Assembly: GCF_018130695.1 (NCBI RefSeq)
Contig: NZ_JAFCJX010000045.1
Coordinates: forward strand, 1-52,002
Length of the DNA stretch: 52,002 bases
Source: Bradyrhizobium jicamae
GTDB lineage: Bacteria > Pseudomonadota > Alphaproteobacteria > Rhizobiales > Xanthobacteraceae
Reading direction: 5' to 3'
Numbering within the stretch: the first letter of the stretch is position 1; the number at the start of each line of letters is the position of its first letter. A model generated the notes under the pieces. The model ran no database searches. It saw only the letters and a list, made by a program, of their open reading frames with translations, and was not told the DNA's origin. Below are positions 43,209 through 51,679 of the stretch, piece after piece. The translations under genes and the position numbers were made by a program.

Positions 43209-44033
43209 TTAGGGGGCGCGCGCGAGCTGGGAGGCGAAAAAGCCGACGGTCTTGGCGTAGACCTCGCTCTTGTTCCACTGCTGGATCACCGCAAAATTCT
43301 CGCTGCCCGGCTCCCAATCCTTGCCCTTCTTCCAGCCATAGCTCTTCAAATAGTTTGCCGTCGAGGCCAGCACGTCCGGCGCGCTACGCATCAGGTCGCG
43401 CTTGCCGTTGCCGTCGAAGTCGACGGCGAACTTGATGTAGGACGACGGCATGAACTGGGTCTGGCCGAGCTCGCCGGCCCACGCGCCTTTCATGTCTTGT
43501 GGGGCGATGTCGCCGCGCTCGACGATGCGCAGCGCGTCCATCAGCTCGGCCTTGAACATGTCGGAGCGGCGGCAGTCATAGGCCAGTGTCGCCAGCGAGC
43601 GCAGGGTCGGGAATTTGCCGATGTTGACGCCGAAATCCGTCTCCAGGCCCCAGATCGCCACGATCACCTCGCCGGGCACGCCATAGGCCTGCTCGATCCG
43701 CGACAGCACCGAGCCGTATTGCTTGAGCATGTTGGAGCCGCGGGTCATGCGCGGCGGCACCATGCGGCCGGAGAACTGCTCGAAGGTCTGGCTGAACACC
43801 TGCTGCGAATGGTCGCGCTGCAGGATCGCCTTGTCTTGGGTGACGCCGGCGAGCCCGGCATCGATGGCATTCTTGGAAATACCCTTGGCGGCGGCTTCCT
43901 TCTTGAAGTCGTCGAGCCAAGCGTCGAACGAACCGGTGCCGCAGGGCGCGGCGAGCGCGGGCGATGCCAGCAACAAAGCGCCGAGGGCCAGCGCGCAACG
44001 AGACAATCGGGAGGTCGAAAATCGGGAGGTCAT
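43209..44033 (-). CDS. mltB: Lytic murein transglycosylase B family
   Basis: The 274-residue enzyme has a signal peptide (cut after ALA near residue 29). A family-103 transglycosylase domain follows with catalytic Glu131 in IWGLETDFG, ahead of FPTLRSLATLAYD. The GELGQTQFMPSSYIKFAVDFDGNG stretch is diagnostic. It cleaves glycan strands of peptidoglycan to anhydro-muropeptides, which NagZ (22982) would process. No peptidoglycan-binding domain follows, so it is the short form. The first residue after the signal is near a cysteine (PCGTG), but there is no lipobox. Confidence 0.93.
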   Translation of the reverse strand: MTSRFSTSRLSRCALALGALLLASPALAAPCGTGSFDAWLDDFKKEAAAKGISKNAIDAGLAGVTQDKAILQRDHSQQVFSQTFEQFSGRMVPPRMTRGSNMLKQYGSVLSRIEQAYGVPGEVIVAIWGLETDFGVNIGKFPTLRSLATLAYDCRRSDMFKAELMDALRIVERGDIAPQDMKGAWAGELGQTQFMPSSYIKFAVDFDGNGKRDLMRSAPDVLASTANYLKSYGWKKGKDWEPGSENFAVIQQWNKSEVYAKTVGFFASQLARAP

Positions 44034-44225
44034 ATGGCCACATTCTCCGGAGTCGATGCCGTCATCGACATTGGTCGCGGAAACCGGCCGTATGTTCGCG
44101 GCAAGAGCGGCTAAAACAAGGCCCGTTACCGGCCCGTCGACCGCCGCTCATGCGGCAAATGTCACGCCATGACCGCCGGCTGAGGATAGGCCGGCGGTCA
44201 TTAAGGTACGTTGAAGGTCGTTTGG

Positions 44226-45146
44226 CTATTGGCTGCGCTTCCATGGGAAGAGGTTGGCGGGGAAGTCGGCGGCGGGCTTGCGCTCGCGCGGCTTCGGAAT
44301 GATCGGGCGCACATTGGCGTCCTTGACGATCACCTCGCGGTAGAGGTGCCAGGTGGCGTGGCCGAGCAGGGGAAGCACGATCGCCAATCCAAGGAAGAAC
44401 GGGAACGTCCCCAACACCAGCAGCACTGCGACAATCACGCCCCAGGCCGCCATCGGCACCGGATTGCGGGCGACGACGCGCAGCGAGGTCGCGATCGCTT
44501 CGCCGGCGCTCGCATGGCGGTCCAGCATCATCGGGAACGAGACCACGCTGATGCACAGCGCCACCAGCGCGAACAGGAAGCCGACGCCGCAGCCGACCAC
44601 GATGAGCCACCAGCCTTGCGGGGTGGTCAGGATCCGCTTCGCGAAGTCGGGAATGTTCGCAGCCGTCTCGTAGCCGAAAGCGGCGGTATAGACCGCCTGC
44701 GCGGTCGCAATCCAGGTCACGAACAACGCGAACAGCAGCACCCCGAGACCGAGCATTGCGCCGAACGACGGCGAGCGGAATACCTCCATCGCATCCCACG
44801 CGGTCGCTTCTTCGCCGGTCTCGCGGCGGCGGCTCATCTCGTAGAGGCCGATCGCGGCAAACGGGCCGAGCAGGGCGAAGCCCGCGGCCATTGGAAACAG
44901 CAGGGGCAGCACGGAATAGCCGTGCACCGTGCGCGCCAGCACGAGGCCGAGCACGGGATAGATCAGGCACAGGATGATGGCGTGGGTCGGCACCGCCTTG
45001 AAATCCTCCCAGCCGAGCCGCAGCGCCTCGTGCAGGTCGGACAGGCCGATGGTGCGAATGATCGGAGCAGACGCGACAGTTTGTCCGCTCTGCGTCATGG
45101 ATGTGACAGTGCTTTGATGTGGAGCGCCTTGATATGATGCGGCCAT
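44226..45146 (-). CDS. DUF2189 family integral membrane protein
   Basis: The 306-residue protein has about six hydrophobic helices after a hydrophilic N-terminus. Family features are RTIGLSDLHEALRLGWEDFKAVPTHA before helix 1 and FALLGPFAAIGLYEMSRRRE in the middle. A cytoplasmic basic tail (PKPRERKPAADFP) ends it. The function of DUF2189 is unknown. ATG 45146 is chosen because GGGAGA lies about 8 nt upstream. It is divergent from the DUF3597 gene. Confidence 0.87.
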   Translation of the reverse strand: MAASYQGAPHQSTVTSMTQSGQTVASAPIIRTIGLSDLHEALRLGWEDFKAVPTHAIILCLIYPVLGLVLARTVHGYSVLPLLFPMAAGFALLGPFAAIGLYEMSRRRETGEEATAWDAMEVFRSPSFGAMLGLGVLLFALFVTWIATAQAVYTAAFGYETAANIPDFAKRILTTPQGWWLIVVGCGVGFLFALVALCISVVSFPMMLDRHASAGEAIATSLRVVARNPVPMAAWGVIVAVLLVLGTFPFFLGLAIVLPLLGHATWHLYREVIVKDANVRPIIPKPRERKPAADFPANLFPWKRSQ

Positions 45147-45447
45147 GGTCGTTGTCTCCCTACGAGCAGCCGCATTCTGCGCCCAGGGGACGGGCACACA
45201 TGTGCCGCTTCTCAAGACCGGTCACGAGCAGGCCAGACGCGCAAGACAGAGCAGGGAACTGGCCATGTCGCGAACTGAGCATCAAGCGTACTCCCAAACC
45301 CGGACAAAAGCACTCACGCTTCAGTGAATGTCGCATTGGCAAGCTAGGGTGGGGTCGGTACAATCCAAACTCGATCCCGGTCAGGTGCTGCCGGTCCTCC
45401 AGCGCCGTAAAACACTCACACCATCTCCAGTCCTTTGGGAGCGAACG
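45147..45447. other. Divergent intergenic region, 300 bp
   Basis: The gap lies between the divergent DUF2189 and DUF3597 genes. It must contain both promoters, but I see no clear −35/−10 pair. Short palindromes are present (CACATGTG near 45197, and TCAC/GTGA near 45312–45328), none persuasive as an operator. Confidence 0.35.
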
Positions 45448-45861
45448 ATGAGCATTTTCGGAAAAATCATGAGCGCGATCTTCGGCAGCAGCGCGACCGC
45501 CGCGCCGGCTGGCGGAGCGGCCGCGGGCACAGCTCCGCCCGCCGCGGGATCGTCCGGAGCCTCGTCGTCGCCCGCGGCTGCCCCTGCCTCCGCGCCCGCG
45601 GAGACCGTCGACGTTGCCGCGATCCTCGACAAGGCGGTCGCCGCCAAGCACGAGAAGCTGGAATGGAAGACTTCGATCGTCGACCTGATGAAAGCGCTCG
45701 ACATCGATTCGAGCCTGTCGGCGCGCAAGGAACTCGCCAAGGAGCTCGGCTACACCGGTGACACGAATGACTCCGCGAGCATGAACATCTGGCTGCACAA
45801 GCAGATGATGGCCAAGCTCGCGGCCAATGGCGGCAAGCTGCCGCCGGAGATCAAGCACTGA
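45448..45861 (+). CDS. DUF3597 domain protein
   Basis: The 137-residue protein has a short N-terminal segment MSIFGKIMSAIFGSSA and an Ala/Pro/Gly/Ser-rich linker (18–55). The conserved DUF3597 helical domain follows (about 58–137): VDVAAILDKAVAAKHEKLEWKTS, then ELGYTGDTNDSASMNIWLH. The function is unknown; the family shares a small helical, LysM-unrelated fold often seen in soil Proteobacteria. A hairpin terminator lies 22 bp after the stop. Confidence 0.88.
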   Translation: MSIFGKIMSAIFGSSATAAPAGGAAAGTAPPAAGSSGASSSPAAAPASAPAETVDVAAILDKAVAAKHEKLEWKTSIVDLMKALDIDSSLSARKELAKELGYTGDTNDSASMNIWLHKQMMAKLAANGGKLPPEIKH

Positions 45862-45883
45862 TCGCATGATCCAAGATGCGAGG

Positions 45884-45910
45884 AAGGCCCGCTGCGACGC
45901 GGGCCTTTTT
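45884..45910 (+). terminator. Rho-independent terminator after the DUF3597 gene
   Basis: A 9-bp perfect stem AAGGCCCGC / GCGGGCCTT with a 6-nt loop is followed by TTT. Confidence 0.88.
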
Positions 45911-45960
45911 CGTAAGGCCGGACAAGAACGAGAAGACCAACAACAAAAAGGACAACGCTC

Positions 45961-46752
45961 ATGACTGAATTCGACCGCCGGACCATGTTGGCGACCGGCG
46001 CCCTGGCCCTGGCTGGCGCCGCGGTGCAGACCACCCCGGCCGCGGCGCAGGCCGCGCCGAAGGCGATGTTTCCGGTGTCCGCGACCACGATCCCGATCGT
46101 CGGAGAGGCGGAGGTGTTCCAGGTCCGCCGCATCTACTGCATCGGCCGCAACTATGCGGCGCATGCGATCGAGCGCGGCTCCGATCCGACGCGCGAGCCG
46201 CCATTCTTCTTCCAGAAGCCGACCGACGCGATCCAGGTCGTGGCCGTCGGCACCGTGGCCGATCATTCCTATCCGTCGTTGACCAAGAACTACCACCACG
46301 AGGTCGAACTGGTGGCCGCGCTGAAGTCGGGCGGCACCAACATCCCCGCCGACAAGGCGCTCGAGCATGTCTACGGCTACGCGCTCGGCCTCGACATGAC
46401 CCGGCGCGACCTGCAGAACGGCATGGCCGCCGAGAAGAAGCCCTGGGAGATCGGCAAGAGCTTCGACCATGCCGCCGTGATCGGCCCGATCCATCCGGCG
46501 AGCAAGACCGGCCACTTCACGGCCGGCGCGATCTCGCTTGCGATCAACGGCACGGTGAAGCAGAGCTCCGATCTGAAGAACATGATCTGGAGCGTCGCCG
46601 AGCAGATCGCAAAGCTCTCCGAAGCCTTCGAGCTGAAGGCCGGCGACATCATCTATTCCGGCACGCCGGAGAATGTCGGCCCGGTGGTCAAGGGCGACGT
46701 GCTGCTCTGCAAGCTCGACGGCCTGCCTGACATGTCGATCAAGATCGTCTGA
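45961..46752 (+). CDS. Fumarylacetoacetate-hydrolase family protein with twin-arginine signal
   Basis: The 263-residue protein begins with a Tat-type leader: DRRTML at 5–10, a mild hydrophobic core (ALALAGAAV) and a probable cut after AAQ near residue 30. The FAH domain follows with metal ligands Glu114 and Glu116 (HHEVELV) and Asp145 (LGLDMTRRD), and Lys166 in the GKSFD loop. FAH members open C–C bonds of acyl-pyruvates or decarboxylate oxaloacetate and are normally cytosolic, so export is unusual. The tatABC genes lie in the same window. It is convergent with the GNAT gene, 8 bp away. Confidence 0.88.
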   Translation: MTEFDRRTMLATGALALAGAAVQTTPAAAQAAPKAMFPVSATTIPIVGEAEVFQVRRIYCIGRNYAAHAIERGSDPTREPPFFFQKPTDAIQVVAVGTVADHSYPSLTKNYHHEVELVAALKSGGTNIPADKALEHVYGYALGLDMTRRDLQNGMAAEKKPWEIGKSFDHAAVIGPIHPASKTGHFTAGAISLAINGTVKQSSDLKNMIWSVAEQIAKLSEAFELKAGDIIYSGTPENVGPVVKGDVLLCKLDGLPDMSIKIV

Positions 46753-46760
46753 GGGCGTCC

Positions 46761-47033
46761 TTAGCGTGCAATATCCGCGTATTCCGGATGCTTGCGCAGG
46801 TAATCGACCACGAAGCCGCAGCCGGCGATCACCTTGTTGCCGTCGGCGCGGATCAGATCCAGCGCGCCCTTGACCAGCTCCGAGGCGATACCGCGGCCGC
46901 GCAGGGCCCGCGGTGTCTCGGTGTGGGTGATGATGACAGCCAGCGGCGTCAGCCGATAATTGGCAAAGGCGAGGCCGCCCTCGACGTCGAGTTCGAAGCG
47001 GTTCAGATCCCTGTTGTCGCGCACGGCGGCCAT
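46761..47033 (-). CDS. Small GNAT-fold N-acetyltransferase
   Basis: The 90-residue protein is of the short GNAT class, with pyrophosphate-binding RALRGRGIASELV (about 43–55). The N-terminal RFELDVEGGLAFANYRL and C-terminal VIAGCGFVVDYLRKHPEY with Cys and Tyr fit the GCN5-related Acetyltransf_CG type. Substrate is unknown. It is convergent with the FAH gene and divergent from the TPR gene. Confidence 0.9.
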   Translation of the reverse strand: MAAVRDNRDLNRFELDVEGGLAFANYRLTPLAVIITHTETPRALRGRGIASELVKGALDLIRADGNKVIAGCGFVVDYLRKHPEYADIAR

Positions 47034-47133
47034 CGCAAAATCCCGGCTGATTCAGTTGCCTTGATGTAAGCGCGTGAACCCTTCCGTGCAAAGCCGCGAC
47101 CAACCGGCAAATTGGCATTCGTGGATTGAAGAA

Positions 47134-48078
47134 ATGCGTCTTTTGTCCTGTCTGACGGCCGCCTTGCTCGGCACCGTTGTCGCGATCTCCCAAGCCCCCA
47201 AAGCTTCCGCCGCCGATGATCCGGCCTGGCAGGCCTGCGTCGGCATGACGACGACACCGGCAGATCGGGTCTCGGCCTGCAACACGGTGATCGAGGGGCG
47301 GACCGAGACGGGCAGGCGGCTCGCCGCGGCCTATTGCAACCGCGGCCATGGCCTGACCGAGAAGCGTGAGCTGGACGCCGCGCTCGCCGACCTCAATGAA
47401 GGGATCAAGATCGACCCGACCTATGCCTGTCTCTATGTCAATCGCGGCCGGGTCTATGGCTTCAAGGACGACCTCGACCACGCCATTGCCGATTATGACG
47501 AGGCGATCCGGATCGATCCCGGTTTTGCGCTGGCCCACAACAACCGCGGCGATGCCTGGTTCAACAAGGGCGATCTCGACCACGCGCTCGCTGATTTCAA
47601 TCTCGCGATCAAGCTCAATCCGCAGCTTGCGATCGCCTATGCCAACCGCGGGTTCCTCTACTACCGCAAGCGCGACGCTGCGCACGCGATCGCCGACTAC
47701 ACGACGGAGATCAGGCTCAAGCCGAACCTGCTGGCCTATATCAACCGCGGCAATGTCTACCGCGATGCCGAGCAGCTCGACCGCGCCGCCGCCGATTACG
47801 GCGAGGCGACGAAGATCGCGCCGACCGATGCCCGCGGCTGGCGCAATCGCGGCTTGATCCGCTTGTTCAAGGGCGACAACAAGGGCGGCATCGCCGATTA
47901 CGACAAGGCGCTGCGATACGACCCGTCCGACGCCGATTCCTGGAACAACCGCGGCCAGGCCAAACTGCGGCTGGGTGACATGCAGGGCGCGGCCGCCGAC
48001 TTCCGCAAGGCGCTGGAGTTGCAGCCGGACCTGCGCAACGCCCAATCGGGCCTCGCACAGGTCAGCGCCAGGCGCTAG
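47134..48078 (+). CDS. Exported TPR protein
   Basis: The 314-residue protein has a signal peptide (cut after ASA near residue 26), a short two-cysteine region (WQACVGMTTT...SACNTV), and then about six consecutive TPR motifs from about residue 70 to the end, most with a YxNRGxxY-like start and an A-D-(Y/F) second helix. It is predicted to be periplasmic and a protein-binding scaffold. ATG 47134 is chosen because upstream codons (from 47074) are not signal-like. It is a single gene. Confidence 0.88.
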   Translation: MRLLSCLTAALLGTVVAISQAPKASAADDPAWQACVGMTTTPADRVSACNTVIEGRTETGRRLAAAYCNRGHGLTEKRELDAALADLNEGIKIDPTYACLYVNRGRVYGFKDDLDHAIADYDEAIRIDPGFALAHNNRGDAWFNKGDLDHALADFNLAIKLNPQLAIAYANRGFLYYRKRDAAHAIADYTTEIRLKPNLLAYINRGNVYRDAEQLDRAAADYGEATKIAPTDARGWRNRGLIRLFKGDNKGGIADYDKALRYDPSDADSWNNRGQAKLRLGDMQGAAADFRKALELQPDLRNAQSGLAQVSARR

Positions 48079-48243
48079 CCGGGCCGGGCTTTGCGGTCGC
48101 ACCGCCGCAAAGGGACTTGCAAGCGGATAGGACTCGATTACGCTTTGAGGCAGACATACGCCACTGACGCGGCCGGACGGTCGTTTGGTACGGAGTGTCT
48201 CTGCCGGCCGCCGACGTATGCCTCTTTCCGGAGGAGGTTGACC

Positions 48244-48645
48244 ATGTCGGACTTTCGTTTCTTTAGGATCCATCGTCCGTGGGAGGACTGGGTCGGCATG
48301 CTGCTCGGCGTGCTGATCATGGTCTCGCCCTGGTTCCCGATGCAGGCCAGTGACGCCATCGATGCGGAACGCAGTCACCTGATCCTCAACAGCTTCATCG
48401 TCGGCATGCTGGTGCTGGGCCTGGCCCAGCTTGAATATGTCGCGCTGCACCGTTGGGAGGAGATCGCGAGCCTTGTGCTCGGGCTGTGGCTGATCGCATC
48501 GCCCTTCATCTTCGGCTATGCGGGCGACCATCTGCTGCAGCTCTGGCACGCTGTGCTCGGCGCTGCGGTCGCGGCGATCAGCGCGCTGCAGCTCTGGCAA
48601 GACTGGAATCTGAGCGAGCAGGACCTGGCCAGGCATCCGCAGTGA
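48244..48645 (+). CDS. SPW-repeat membrane protein
   Basis: The 133-residue protein has four hydrophobic helices arranged as two SPW repeats. The first carries MLLGVLIMVSPWF and the second LVLGLWLIASPFIFGY. The N-terminus RFFRIHRPWEDW is usual for the family. Function is unknown. ATG 48244 has GGAGGAGG about 7 nt upstream; the open extension to 48091 is not conserved. Confidence 0.9.
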   Translation: MSDFRFFRIHRPWEDWVGMLLGVLIMVSPWFPMQASDAIDAERSHLILNSFIVGMLVLGLAQLEYVALHRWEEIASLVLGLWLIASPFIFGYAGDHLLQLWHAVLGAAVAAISALQLWQDWNLSEQDLARHPQ

Positions 48646-48708
48646 TGTTTATTTGCTGGGCGAGCCCTGCCGGGCGCGTCCCGGCACGGCTGCCGCCTTG
48701 TAGGCCTC

Positions 48709-49055
48709 AGGTTCTCCATGAGCTGGCTTCGAACCGTTCGCGGCTTGCCGTCGACCGGACAGCGGATGTCGTCGATCCTCCATACGCCATCCTCGCGAAT
48801 GAAGTCGTAGCGCACGGTCTCGTCGGCGGAAAATTTGCGGCTTTCGTGGGCTTTGAGCGTCACGGCGATCAATGCCTTGCGGGCCTCGATCGTCTCCGGT
48901 TTCACCTTGAACGATATCACGTCGGGATCCCGTGCATGGGTCACGGGATCGAAGTCGATCGCCCTCCGGTCGACTTCAAAATGCCGAACCAAGGCAGGAC
49001 GTTGCGGGCCTTGCCGAACCCTGCGGCGAGGCGATAAACCGGGTCTCGGATACAT
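48709..49055 (-). pseudogene. Remnant of a DUF3828-like exported protein gene
   Basis: The minus strand reads a protein-like segment: RAIDFDPVTHARDPDVISF, then VKPETIEARKALIAVTLKAHE and TVRYDFIREDGVWRIDDIRC, ending in VRSQLMENL. This resembles the second half of DUF3828-type periplasmic proteins. It has no signal peptide or proper N-terminus, because the acyl-CoA synthetase gene begins where these should be. The frame also does not stop after LMENL but runs on into non-conserved sequence. A frame change near 49000 is possible, since an adjacent frame reads DPVYRLAAGFGKARNVLPWF. It is best viewed as a decayed gene. Confidence 0.55.
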
Positions 49056-49094
49056 CAGACGGCGCTCGAAGAGGCCCCGTTCTCGGCCGGGGAA

Positions 49095-50765
49095 ATGCGT
49101 ATGGGTGAGACACTGGGCTCCAAGATGGCGAGCAGCGAGACGACAGCACCGCGCGGCGGTATCGCGCGGGTGTCGCGCCGGGTGATGAACCTCGCCTACC
49201 TGCTGACCCAGAATGCCCGCCGCCACGGCGACCGGCCCGGTTTCATCTGGGGCGAGAAGACCTGGTCCTGGCATCATATCGACCGCAACGTCTCGGCGCT
49301 GGCCGCCGGGCTTGCCGCGCGCGGCATCGGCAAGGGCGACCGCATCCTGGTGCATTCCAAGAACTGCGACGAGATGTTCTGGTCGATGTTCGCGGCATTT
49401 CGTCTGGGCGCGGTCTGGGTGCCCACCAATTTCCGCCTGATGCCGGACGAGGTCGCCTATCTCGCCATCGCCTCCGGCGCCAAGGCGTTCCTCTGCCATG
49501 GCGACTTCCCCGAGCATGCCAAGGCGGCGAAAAATCCCGCGCTGGAATTCACCTGGCGGATCGGCGAGGAGGGCACGCTCGGCGAGGCGACCGTCGGCGA
49601 CGTCATTGCAAAGCATTCCGGCGCCGTGGTCGAGAATACCGCGGTCGATTACGACGATCCCTGCTGGTTCTTCTTCACTTCCGGTACCACCGGCCGCTCC
49701 AAGGCCGCGGTGCTGACCCATGGCCAGATGGCCTTTGTGGTGACCAATCATCTCTGCGACCTGATGCCCGGCACGACGGAAGCGGACGCCTCGCTGGTGG
49801 TGGCGCCGCTGTCGCATGGCGCCGGCGTGCACCAGCTGGTGCAGAGCGCGCGCGGCGTGCCGACCATCCTGCTGCCGTCGGAGAAGTTCGATATCGCGGA
49901 GGCCTACCGGCTGATCGCAAAACACCGCGTCAGCAACATGTTCACGGTGCCGACGATTTTGAAGATGATGGTCGAGCATCCCGCCGCCGACCAGCACGAC
50001 CATTCCTCGCTGCGCTACATCATCTATGCGGGCGCGCCGATGTACCGGGAGGACCAGAAGGCCGCGTTGGCCAAGCTTGGCGGCGTGCTGGTGCAGTATT
50101 TCGGGCTCGGCGAGGTCACCGGCAACATCACCGTGCTGCCGCCGGCGTTGCACGATCCCGAGGACGGCCCGCATGCGCGGATCGGCACCTGCGGTTTCGA
50201 GCGCACCGGCATGCAGGTCGAGATCCAGGGCGACGACGGCCGTGAGCTGAAACCGTTCGAGACCGGCGAAATCTGCGTGATCGGCCCCGGCGTGTTCGCG
50301 GGCTACTACGACAATCCCGAGGCCAATGCGAAGGCCTTCCGCGACGGCTGGTTCCGAACCGGCGATCTCGGCCACATGGACGAGGAGGGGTTTGTCTATA
50401 TCACCGGCCGCGCGTCCGACATGTACATCTCGGGCGGCTCCAACATCTACCCGCGGGAGATCGAGGAGAAGATCCTGACGCATCCGGCCGTGGGCGAGGT
50501 CGCCGTGCTCGGCGTGCCCGATCCCTTCTGGGGCGAGGTCGGTGTTGCCGTCTGCGTCGCCCGCGAGGGCGCGAGCGCAGTCGATGAAGCCGAGCTTGCG
50601 GCGTATCTCGCGCCGAAGGTGCCGCGCTACAAGATGCCGAAGCGGTTCTTCTTCTGGGAGGCGCTGCCGAAGTCCGGCTATGGCAAGGTGCCGAAGCGGC
50701 TGATCCGCGACGAGCTCGAGGCGCGCGGGCTGCTCGAGGTCATCGCCAAGTCGACGAACGGTTAG
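49095..50765 (+). CDS. AMP-forming acyl-CoA synthetase
   Basis: The protein has up to 556 residues. It carries the ATP-binding loop FFTSGTTGRSKAAVLTHG (about 194–211), DGWFRTGDLGHMDEEG and YITGRASDMYISGGSNIYP (core motifs A8), and the catalytic C-terminal lysine in LPKSGYGKVPKRLIR. It ligates a fatty or aromatic acid to CoA; chain-length preference cannot be read. The start is uncertain: ATGs at 49095, 49101, 49125 and 49185 are in frame. Family members begin near MNLAYLL (49185), while 49101 has GGGGAA about 7 nt upstream. It is followed 4 bp later by a tandem PPC-domain gene, so they form an operon. Confidence 0.93.
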   Translation: MRMGETLGSKMASSETTAPRGGIARVSRRVMNLAYLLTQNARRHGDRPGFIWGEKTWSWHHIDRNVSALAAGLAARGIGKGDRILVHSKNCDEMFWSMFAAFRLGAVWVPTNFRLMPDEVAYLAIASGAKAFLCHGDFPEHAKAAKNPALEFTWRIGEEGTLGEATVGDVIAKHSGAVVENTAVDYDDPCWFFFTSGTTGRSKAAVLTHGQMAFVVTNHLCDLMPGTTEADASLVVAPLSHGAGVHQLVQSARGVPTILLPSEKFDIAEAYRLIAKHRVSNMFTVPTILKMMVEHPAADQHDHSSLRYIIYAGAPMYREDQKAALAKLGGVLVQYFGLGEVTGNITVLPPALHDPEDGPHARIGTCGFERTGMQVEIQGDDGRELKPFETGEICVIGPGVFAGYYDNPEANAKAFRDGWFRTGDLGHMDEEGFVYITGRASDMYISGGSNIYPREIEEKILTHPAVGEVAVLGVPDPFWGEVGVAVCVAREGASAVDEAELAAYLAPKVPRYKMPKRFFFWEALPKSGYGKVPKRLIRDELEARGLLEVIAKSTNG

Positions 50766-50769
50766 GGCG

Positions 50770-51645
50770 ATGCGCAGCATCGCCCAGCCCGGCGCTCCCG
50801 TCGCCGAGCGCATCCAGTGGGTCGAAGCGCGCGGCCGCGCCTTCTCATTCATGCTGGATCCCGGCATTCCCTTGCTCGAAGCTGTCAGACGTGGATTTGC
50901 GGCGGAGGGATTTTCCGGCGGCGTCTTGACGGCGAAGGGCGGGGCGCTCGGCCCGTTCGCCTATGTGATGCCGGCGCTCTCCAAGGACGGCGCCAATGCC
51001 GCGTTCTACAGCGACACGTTCCGGCCCGACGGCGTCACCGAGCTCAAGCTCGCGGCGCTGACCTTGGGTGAGCGCGACGGCGCGCCGTTCTTCCACTGTC
51101 ATGGCCTGTGGACCGAGGCCGGTGGCCGCTTCAACGGCGGCCACATGCTGCCGGAGGCGACGATCGTGGCGCGGCCGTTCGAGGTGCATGCCTTCGGGGT
51201 CGACGGCGCGCGCTTCCTGGCCGAGGTGGACAGCGAGACCAATTTCAAGCTGTTCGGCCCGGTCGCCAGCCCGCCCACCGACGCGAAGACGGCCAGCCGC
51301 GCCTTTGCGCTGCGGCTGCGGCCGAACCAGGATTTCGCCGGCGCCCTGGAGGGCTTTTGCCGGCAGCACGGCATTTTGCGCGCGCGGCTGCATGGCGGCG
51401 TCGGCTCGACCATCGGCGCGCGTTTCACCGATGGCCGCAGCGTGGTGCCGTTCGCCACCGAGCTCGCGGTGACCACAGGCTGCATCGCGCTCGATGCCGA
51501 CGGGCGGCTCGCGGCTGAGCTCGACATTGCGCTGGTCGACTATCTCGGCGGCATCGCCGAGGGGCAGCTGGTGCGCGGCGACAATCCGGTGCTGATGACG
51601 ATGGAGCTGGTGCTGGAAGTGCTCGACGAGGCGGAGCGGCCGTAG
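50770..51645 (+). CDS. Tandem PPC/DUF296-domain protein
   Basis: The 291-residue protein contains two PPC-like domains. The first (about 20–150) has the metal-binding-type HCHGLWTEAGGRFNGGHMLP, corresponding to the His cluster of DUF296. The second (about 170–285) is degenerate, with LHGGVGSTIGARFTDG in place of that cluster. Single PPC domains occur in plant AT-hook proteins and in stand-alone bacterial trimers; the bacterial function is unknown. Lying 4 bp after an acyl-CoA synthetase, it may act on a CoA-linked or organic-acid product. No AT-hook is visible. A long repeat begins 35 bp after the stop. Confidence 0.83.
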   Translation: MRSIAQPGAPVAERIQWVEARGRAFSFMLDPGIPLLEAVRRGFAAEGFSGGVLTAKGGALGPFAYVMPALSKDGANAAFYSDTFRPDGVTELKLAALTLGERDGAPFFHCHGLWTEAGGRFNGGHMLPEATIVARPFEVHAFGVDGARFLAEVDSETNFKLFGPVASPPTDAKTASRAFALRLRPNQDFAGALEGFCRQHGILRARLHGGVGSTIGARFTDGRSVVPFATELAVTTGCIALDADGRLAAELDIALVDYLGGIAEGQLVRGDNPVLMTMELVLEVLDEAERP

Positions 51646-51679
51646 GACGCCGGTAGGGCGGATCTGGAGCAATACTCTC

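Noticed and set aside
45160..48636. Open minus-strand frame of about 1150 codons
   Set aside because: It runs through six unrelated well-supported genes on both strands and has no domain of its own; only the GNAT at 46761–47033, in another frame of this strand, is real.
49056..50867. Long minus-strand frame opposite the acyl-CoA synthetase
   Set aside because: It is antisense to a full synthetase with all motifs. Only its far end (48709–49055) reads as protein-like, and that is listed as a remnant.
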